Source of the DNA: Lentisphaeria bacterium
GTDB lineage: Bacteria > Verrucomicrobiota > Lentisphaeria > Victivallales > Victivallaceae
Length of the DNA: 57,197 nt
Direction: 5' to 3'
Assembly (NCBI GenBank): GCA_017456285.1
Contig: JAFTJQ010000047.1
Coordinates: forward strand, 1 to 57,197
Positions within the stretch are counted from its first letter, which is position 1; each line of letters opens with the position of its first letter. Below, in pieces: positions 52,921 through 57,197 of this stretch. The position numbers were made by a program, and so were the translations under genes. Under the pieces are notes generated by a model, which searched no databases, was not told the DNA's origin, and was given only the letters and a program-made list of their open reading frames with translations.

Positions 52921-54120
52921 ATGGGAATTTTGAGAGACACTACAGTTGATAAATTCAAGAAATATATTTTGCAAACCTACGCTCCGGCAATGCTTATTAC
53001 CAGAGGCAAAGGATCTGAAGTTTGGGACGATGAGGATCGCCGCTATTTGGACTTTGCAACGGGTATCAGCGTTTGCAACCTCGGACATTGCCACGAAAAG
53101 GTAACTAAAGCAATCTGCGAGCAGGCGGCGAAGTTGGTGCATGTATCAAATCTTTATTACAACGAAGTAACTCCGCTTTTGGCAGAGAAATTAGTTTCAA
53201 ACGCCTTTGACGGTGCGGTATTTTTTGCAAACTCCGGTGCAGAAGCCAATGAGGGTATGATTAAACTTGCCCGTAAATTCGGTTCAGCGACAGGACGTTA
53301 TGAAATTATCAGCATGGTTGATTCATTTCACGGCAGAACTTTAGCAACTTTGGCGGCGACAGGCAGAGCGAAATACCGTCAGGGATTCGCCCCCGATGTG
53401 CAGGGATTTAAGCAGGTGCCTTTCAATGATTTTGAGGCACTGAAAGCGGCAGTAAGTGACAAAACTTGTGCTATTATGCTTGAGCCGTTGCAGGGTGAGG
53501 GCGGAATTATCCCCGCAGATAAAGAGTATTTGCAGCAAGTTCGTACGCTTTGCGACGAGAAAAACTTACTTTTGCTTTTCGATGAAGTTCAGTGCGGAAT
53601 GGGCAGAACCGGTAACTTGTTTGCCTTCAAAACTTTCGGGGTTGAACCTGATGTAGTTTCAATGGCAAAAGCGATTGCCAATGGTATGCCGATGGGAGCA
53701 TTTTTGGTTAGAAGAAAATATGCAGATGTTTTGAAAGTCGGTGAACATGCAAGCACTTTCGGCGGAACTCCGCTTGTTTCAAGAGCGGCTTTGGCGGTTT
53801 TGGAGACGATTGAGGAAGAGAATTTGCTTGCAAATTGCCGTGAGATGGGCGAGTATTTGCAGACACGCCTCGCTGAAATCGTTAAACCTTATCCTTTTGT
53901 GCAGTGCGTCAGAGGTTTGGGATTGATGATCGGAATTGTTCTTGACCATAACGGAAATAATTTACGTCAAACCATTTTGGAGAATGGACTTATTGTTTTA
54001 ACCGCGGGCGAAACAGTTGTAAGACTTTTACCGGCATTGAATATTACTAAAGAAATTGCCGATGAGGCTTTGGCAATTATTGAGAAATCACTTGAGCAAT
54101 ACAGCAAAAGTTTGGCTTAA
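52921..54120 (+). CDS. argD: Acetylornithine aminotransferase ArgD
   Basis: A 399-residue PLP enzyme that makes N-acetylornithine in arginine synthesis. It has FANSGAEANE, SFHGRTLATLAATG, LLFDEVQCGMGRTG and the PLP-binding K250 in SMAKAIANGMPMGAF. The ATG at 52921 follows AGAGGTG. The following gene is argF, which supports ArgD rather than another class III aminotransferase. Confidence 0.94.
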   Translation: MGILRDTTVDKFKKYILQTYAPAMLITRGKGSEVWDDEDRRYLDFATGISVCNLGHCHEKVTKAICEQAAKLVHVSNLYYNEVTPLLAEKLVSNAFDGAVFFANSGAEANEGMIKLARKFGSATGRYEIISMVDSFHGRTLATLAATGRAKYRQGFAPDVQGFKQVPFNDFEALKAAVSDKTCAIMLEPLQGEGGIIPADKEYLQQVRTLCDEKNLLLLFDEVQCGMGRTGNLFAFKTFGVEPDVVSMAKAIANGMPMGAFLVRRKYADVLKVGEHASTFGGTPLVSRAALAVLETIEEENLLANCREMGEYLQTRLAEIVKPYPFVQCVRGLGLMIGIVLDHNGNNLRQTILENGLIVLTAGETVVRLLPALNITKEIADEALAIIEKSLEQYSKSLA

Positions 54121-54151
54121 GAAGTATTAACAGCAGGAGAATGTGATTATT

Positions 54152-55048
54152 ATGAAAAAAGATTTATTGACTTTGCAGGATATTACTTATGATGATTTGC
54201 TTGAAATTTTCAGACGTACCAAGGAGTTGAAAGAAAATCGCGGCAATTCAGATTATAAACCATTAGCAGGAAAAAGTATCGGTATGATTTTCGCTAAATC
54301 ATCTACTCGTACCAGAGTATCTTTTGAGGTCGGAGTTTATGAACTCGGCGGTAATCCGATGTACCTCGATGAGAGCAGAATGCAAATCGGTCGCGGTGAA
54401 ACTGTCGCTGATACTGCAAATGTACTTAGCCGTTATCTGCACGGAATTGTGATCCGCACCTATTCGCACGAGGGAGTTGAGGAACTTGCACGGGTTGCGA
54501 CAATCCCCGTAATCAATGCCTTAACTGACGAGTATCATCCCTGCCAGATTTTGGCGGATTTGTACACAATTTTGGAGTATTCAGGCAAAATTGAGGGAAT
54601 AAAGTTGGTTTTCTACGGTGATGCTCAAAGCAATATTGCAAATTCATTGATTTTGGCGGCGAAACTCACCGGTTTGAATTTGGTTTTTGCTGCTCCGGAA
54701 GAGTTTAAGCCCAGAGCCGACCTCATCGGAGATGCGAAAAATATTACTTGGGAGAGCGATCCTGTCAAGGCTTCCGAGGGTGCTGATTATATGTACAGTG
54801 ATGTTTTCGTCAGCATGGGTTTTGAGGATGGCAGAGAGTTCCGTTTAGAGAAACTTATGCCCTATCAAATGACTATGGATATGATTCGTGTGGCAAAGGA
54901 TAATGTGAAAGTTCTCCATTGCCTGCCTGCTCACCGTGGCGAAGAAATTGCTGCGGATGTGATGGATTCAGAGTATTCAATTGTTTTTGATCAGGCGGAA
55001 AATCGTTTGCATGTACAGAAAGCAGTTTTAAGTTTGCTGGTTAAGTAA
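54152..55048 (+). CDS. argF: Ornithine carbamoyltransferase ArgF
   Basis: A 298-residue enzyme that joins carbamoyl phosphate to ornithine. It has STRTRVSFEVG for carbamoyl phosphate, the HPCQILAD motif, and HCLPAHRGEEI near the C-terminus for ornithine. The ATG at 54152 follows AGGAGA at 11 bases. It ends two bases before mntP. Confidence 0.96.
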   Translation: MKKDLLTLQDITYDDLLEIFRRTKELKENRGNSDYKPLAGKSIGMIFAKSSTRTRVSFEVGVYELGGNPMYLDESRMQIGRGETVADTANVLSRYLHGIVIRTYSHEGVEELARVATIPVINALTDEYHPCQILADLYTILEYSGKIEGIKLVFYGDAQSNIANSLILAAKLTGLNLVFAAPEEFKPRADLIGDAKNITWESDPVKASEGADYMYSDVFVSMGFEDGREFRLEKLMPYQMTMDMIRVAKDNVKVLHCLPAHRGEEIAADVMDSEYSIVFDQAENRLHVQKAVLSLLVK

Positions 55049-55050
55049 AA

Positions 55051-55617
55051 ATGCCTTGGATTGAACTGATAGTTTTAGGTTTAAGTGTCTCGGTGGATGC
55101 TTTTGCCGTATCAGTTTCAGGGGCATTGACGGATAGAGAGCATCCGCATGTACACGCTGTGATTGCAGGTGGGATGTTCGGGGTATTCCAGTTTATAATG
55201 CCGTTATTGGGCGGGATAATCGGTTCTGTTGCGGTTAATTATATTGCAAAATATGATAATTATGTTGCTTTTTTGCTTTTGCTTTTTGTCGGCGGCAAAA
55301 TGATTTATGAGGCAATTTTTGACAAAGAAGAAAAGGAGTTAAAAAGTCCTTTTGATTTTCCGACGATTATTGTGCTGGCAATTGCGACAAGTTTAGATGC
55401 GTTAGCAGTCGGGTTATCATTGAAATTAGCGGGCAACGGAATTTTAATTCCTGCAATTTTTATGGGTGGAATTACCGGAATGATTAGTTTTTGCGGAGTG
55501 ATGTTTGGTGCATTTCTCGGTAAATTGATGCGTGCGGAGCGAATTTTGACCGTTATCGGCGGAGCGGCGATTATTTTAATCGGGCTTAAAATTTTGTTGA
55601 GTTCGATTTTGAAATAG
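55051..55617 (+). CDS. mntP: Manganese efflux pump MntP
   Basis: A 188-residue protein with six membrane helices. It has the two family motifs in helices 1 and 4: SVDAFAVSVSGAL and TSLDALAVGLSLKL. It would export Mn2+ across the inner membrane. The gap to argF is two bases, so there is no room for the yybP-ykoY manganese riboswitch often found ahead of mntP; regulation must lie upstream or elsewhere. Confidence 0.92.
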   Translation: MPWIELIVLGLSVSVDAFAVSVSGALTDREHPHVHAVIAGGMFGVFQFIMPLLGGIIGSVAVNYIAKYDNYVAFLLLLFVGGKMIYEAIFDKEEKELKSPFDFPTIIVLAIATSLDALAVGLSLKLAGNGILIPAIFMGGITGMISFCGVMFGAFLGKLMRAERILTVIGGAAIILIGLKILLSSILK

Positions 55618-55657
55618 AAATTTTACACTAAAAACAGATAAAATACAGGAAAAAGTT

Positions 55658-56887
55658 ATGGCTAAATTTTTACCATTCAACGGCTTGTTGCCGACAGTAG
55701 AAAGAGCCGCTCAAGTTGCGGCTGTTCCGTATGACGTAGTTAACAGCGAAGAAGCGGCAGTGCTTGCAGAGGGTAATCCCTATTCATTTTTGCACGTTTC
55801 CCGTCCCGAAATTGATTTGGAGAAAGGCATTGATCTGCACAGCGAGGAAGTTTATGCACGGGCAGGAAAGGCTTTCCGTAAACTTTGTGCCGAAGCACCT
55901 TTGCTCATGGATGCAGAAAAACACCTCTATATCTATCAGTTGCAGATGGGTAATCATGTCCAAACCGGTGTAATCGGTGCCGCAAGTGCAGTTGATTACC
56001 AAACCGGCGTAATCAAAAAACACGAGAAAACCCGTCAGGACAAAGAGGATGATCGTACCCGTCACGTTATGGAGTTGCGTTCACATACAGGGCCCGCATT
56101 TTTTACCTACAAAGATAAAGCAGAAATTGATGCTTTAGTTGCCGAAGAATGTAAAAAAGCTCCGCTTTTTAACTTCACCGCAGTTGACGGTATCCGTCAC
56201 ACTCTTTGGAGATTGGATGTCGAAACAAGTAATAAACTCTCTGCTTATTTCGATGAAGTTCCGGTATTTTATATTGCTGACGGCCATCACAGAAGTGCCG
56301 CCGCTGCCCGTACTGCCGCAGAGTGTGCGCCGAAAAATCCGAATCATAACGGTACTGAAGATTATAATTTCTTCCTCGCAGTTGCTTTCCCCGGTTCACA
56401 GTTGGCAATTATGCCCTATAACCGTGCGGTAAAGAATTTGAATGGGCACAGCAAAGAAGAGGTCATTAAACTCATTGAAGAAAAATTCACCGTTACCCCG
56501 ACAGCAAATGGCACAGTTGAAAATCAGGGTGAGTTCAAAATGTACCTTGATAACAAGTGGTATCTCGTTCAGCCGAAGTTTGATATTACTAAACTCGGTG
56601 TAATCGAGAGCTTGGATGTAAGCGTACTTCAGGATAATATTTTAGCACCGATTTTGGGAATTGCCGACCCCAGAACCAATCAGGATATTGATTTTATCGG
56701 CGGAATCCGCGGAACAGCGGAGTTGGAGAAGTTGGTAAATCAAGGAAGCCACAAGATTGCATTCAGCATGTACGCAACTACGGTTGACCAGCTTATGGCG
56801 ATTGCTGATGCCAATGAAATTATGCCGCCCAAATCAACCTGGTTTGAGCCGAAACTCCGTGACGGAATTGTTTCTCATAATTTTTAA
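55658..56887 (+). CDS. DUF1015 family protein
   Basis: A 409-residue cytoplasmic protein of the DUF1015 family. It starts with FLPFNGLLPTVERAAQVAAVPYDVVN, typical of the family, and carries YIADGHHRSAAAARTAAE near 205-222 with a likely catalytic or binding DGHHR. Its biochemical role is unclear; members often adjoin serine-synthesis genes, which is not so here. CAGGAAA precedes the ATG. It is the last gene before the right-hand repeat. Confidence 0.88.
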   Translation: MAKFLPFNGLLPTVERAAQVAAVPYDVVNSEEAAVLAEGNPYSFLHVSRPEIDLEKGIDLHSEEVYARAGKAFRKLCAEAPLLMDAEKHLYIYQLQMGNHVQTGVIGAASAVDYQTGVIKKHEKTRQDKEDDRTRHVMELRSHTGPAFFTYKDKAEIDALVAEECKKAPLFNFTAVDGIRHTLWRLDVETSNKLSAYFDEVPVFYIADGHHRSAAAARTAAECAPKNPNHNGTEDYNFFLAVAFPGSQLAIMPYNRAVKNLNGHSKEEVIKLIEEKFTVTPTANGTVENQGEFKMYLDNKWYLVQPKFDITKLGVIESLDVSVLQDNILAPILGIADPRTNQDIDFIGGIRGTAELEKLVNQGSHKIAFSMYATTVDQLMAIADANEIMPPKSTWFEPKLRDGIVSHNF

Positions 56888-57145
56888 ATTATGAATTATC
56901 CTCCTTCGCCAAAGGCTATGGAGGACAGGAGAATTATGAATTACGGCAGGTGTCGCTCTTTTTGAGCGACTACATTCGAGCCTAATGGCTCGTAGACTGG
57001 ATGCTTCGTCGCTTTCGCTCCTCTGCATGACGATTATATATTGTGCCACGGAGATAAAGACATCCCAAACTCGTCATTCAGAGCGAAGCGAAGAATCCAG
57101 AATTACAGCAGCGACCAACGAACTCGCGACCTGCCGACGGAAACT
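56888..57145. repeat. Composite dispersed intergenic repeat, right copy (inverted)
   Basis: The block begins one base after the DUF1015 stop and is related, in the opposite orientation, to 110-395. Shared parts are a CCTCC/GGAGG hairpin (56900-56924), a following segment containing GAATTATGAATTACGG, a variable hairpin (56952-56970) and the identical 36-base module (56997-57032). A second hairpin (CGAGCC/GGCTCG, 56977-56992) is present only here. A further motif around 57073-57098 (CATTCAGAGCGAAGCGAAG) belongs to a type of short dispersed repeat seen in many genomes. The region past 57145 shows nothing I recognise. Confidence 0.75.
56952..56970. repeat. Hairpin module of the right repeat copy
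   Basis: GTCGCTC (56952-56958) pairs with 56964-56970 around TTTTT. It takes the same place as the 308-332 hairpin, with the same GTCG start and T5-type loop but a different lower stem. A second 6-bp hairpin follows at 56977-56992. Confidence 0.7.
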
Positions 57146-57197
57146 CCATGCGTCCATGCATTCATGCTTACATAACGGCTGTTTATTTCTTAAAAAA

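Noticed and set aside
55049-55050. Manganese riboswitch ahead of mntP
   Set aside because: Only two bases separate argF and mntP, and no such fold is seen upstream.
56834-57049. Minus-strand frame across the end of the DUF1015 gene and the right repeat
   Set aside because: It overlaps a real gene on the other strand and its translation is made of repeat modules.

Overview
This window reads as a stretch of chromosome from an AT-rich, anaerobic, fermentative bacterium with two membranes. Evidence for the outer membrane is an apolipoprotein N-acyltransferase (lnt) and a LysM lipoprotein with a lipobox. Evidence for anaerobic life is two [FeFe]-hydrogenase-type proteins, ferredoxin-linked proteins and a membrane complex related to energy-converting hydrogenases, with no oxidase. 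The mix with McsA/McsB fits the PVC group, perhaps Lentisphaerota, but no rRNA is present and this placement is an inference. No tRNA, rRNA, CRISPR array, transposase or integrase was seen.

Layout. 1-552: dispersed composite repeat, then a promoter. 553-5488: a [FeFe]-hydrogenase cluster (two thioredoxin-like [2Fe-2S] proteins, a PAS-containing sensory-type hydrogenase, a PP2C/SpoIIE-type phosphatase, a group B-like hydrogenase). It runs on without a terminator into a GH3 glycosidase, miaB and a CvfB-like S1 protein (to 10236). A D-aminoacylase-like gene points back. 11854-13980: an isolated three-gene phage-capsid cassette (scaffold-like, SU10/DUF5309-type capsid, connector-like) between housekeeping genes. 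14100-17654: mcsA-mcsB-histidine kinase. Then murG, rpsD with a long structured leader, and an NfeD-type membrane protease. 21512-27744: ferredoxin-nitroreductase, a 1,417-residue glycogen debranching enzyme and a methyltransferase. 27974-30336: gap and pgk, each with its own signals. About 30409-30487 (minus): a candidate small RNA gene with a C-rich loop.

30600-38901 (minus) is a Hyf-like operon in the order B-C-E-F-G-I plus a glycosyltransferase. Its large subunit lacks all the cysteines that hold a NiFe centre, so it is an Ehr-type complex and not a hydrogenase. After this come an ftsQ-like gene, a lemA pair, a LysM lipoprotein/TPR/double-PilT group, a small cell-surface group (GT2, polysaccharide deacetylase) with pcnB and nadB, then lnt, argD-argF-mntP and a DUF1015 gene. 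The window ends in an inverted copy of the repeat seen at its start.

How it fits together: GH3, the debranching enzyme, gap and pgk feed sugar into glycolysis. The [FeFe] enzymes can discharge or sense the resulting reduced ferredoxin and H2. The Ehr-type complex probably couples ferredoxin oxidation to ion pumping with an unknown acceptor. About a dozen putative promoters share one pattern: TTGNNN, 16-17 bases, then a TATATT-like -10, often preceded by TGG.
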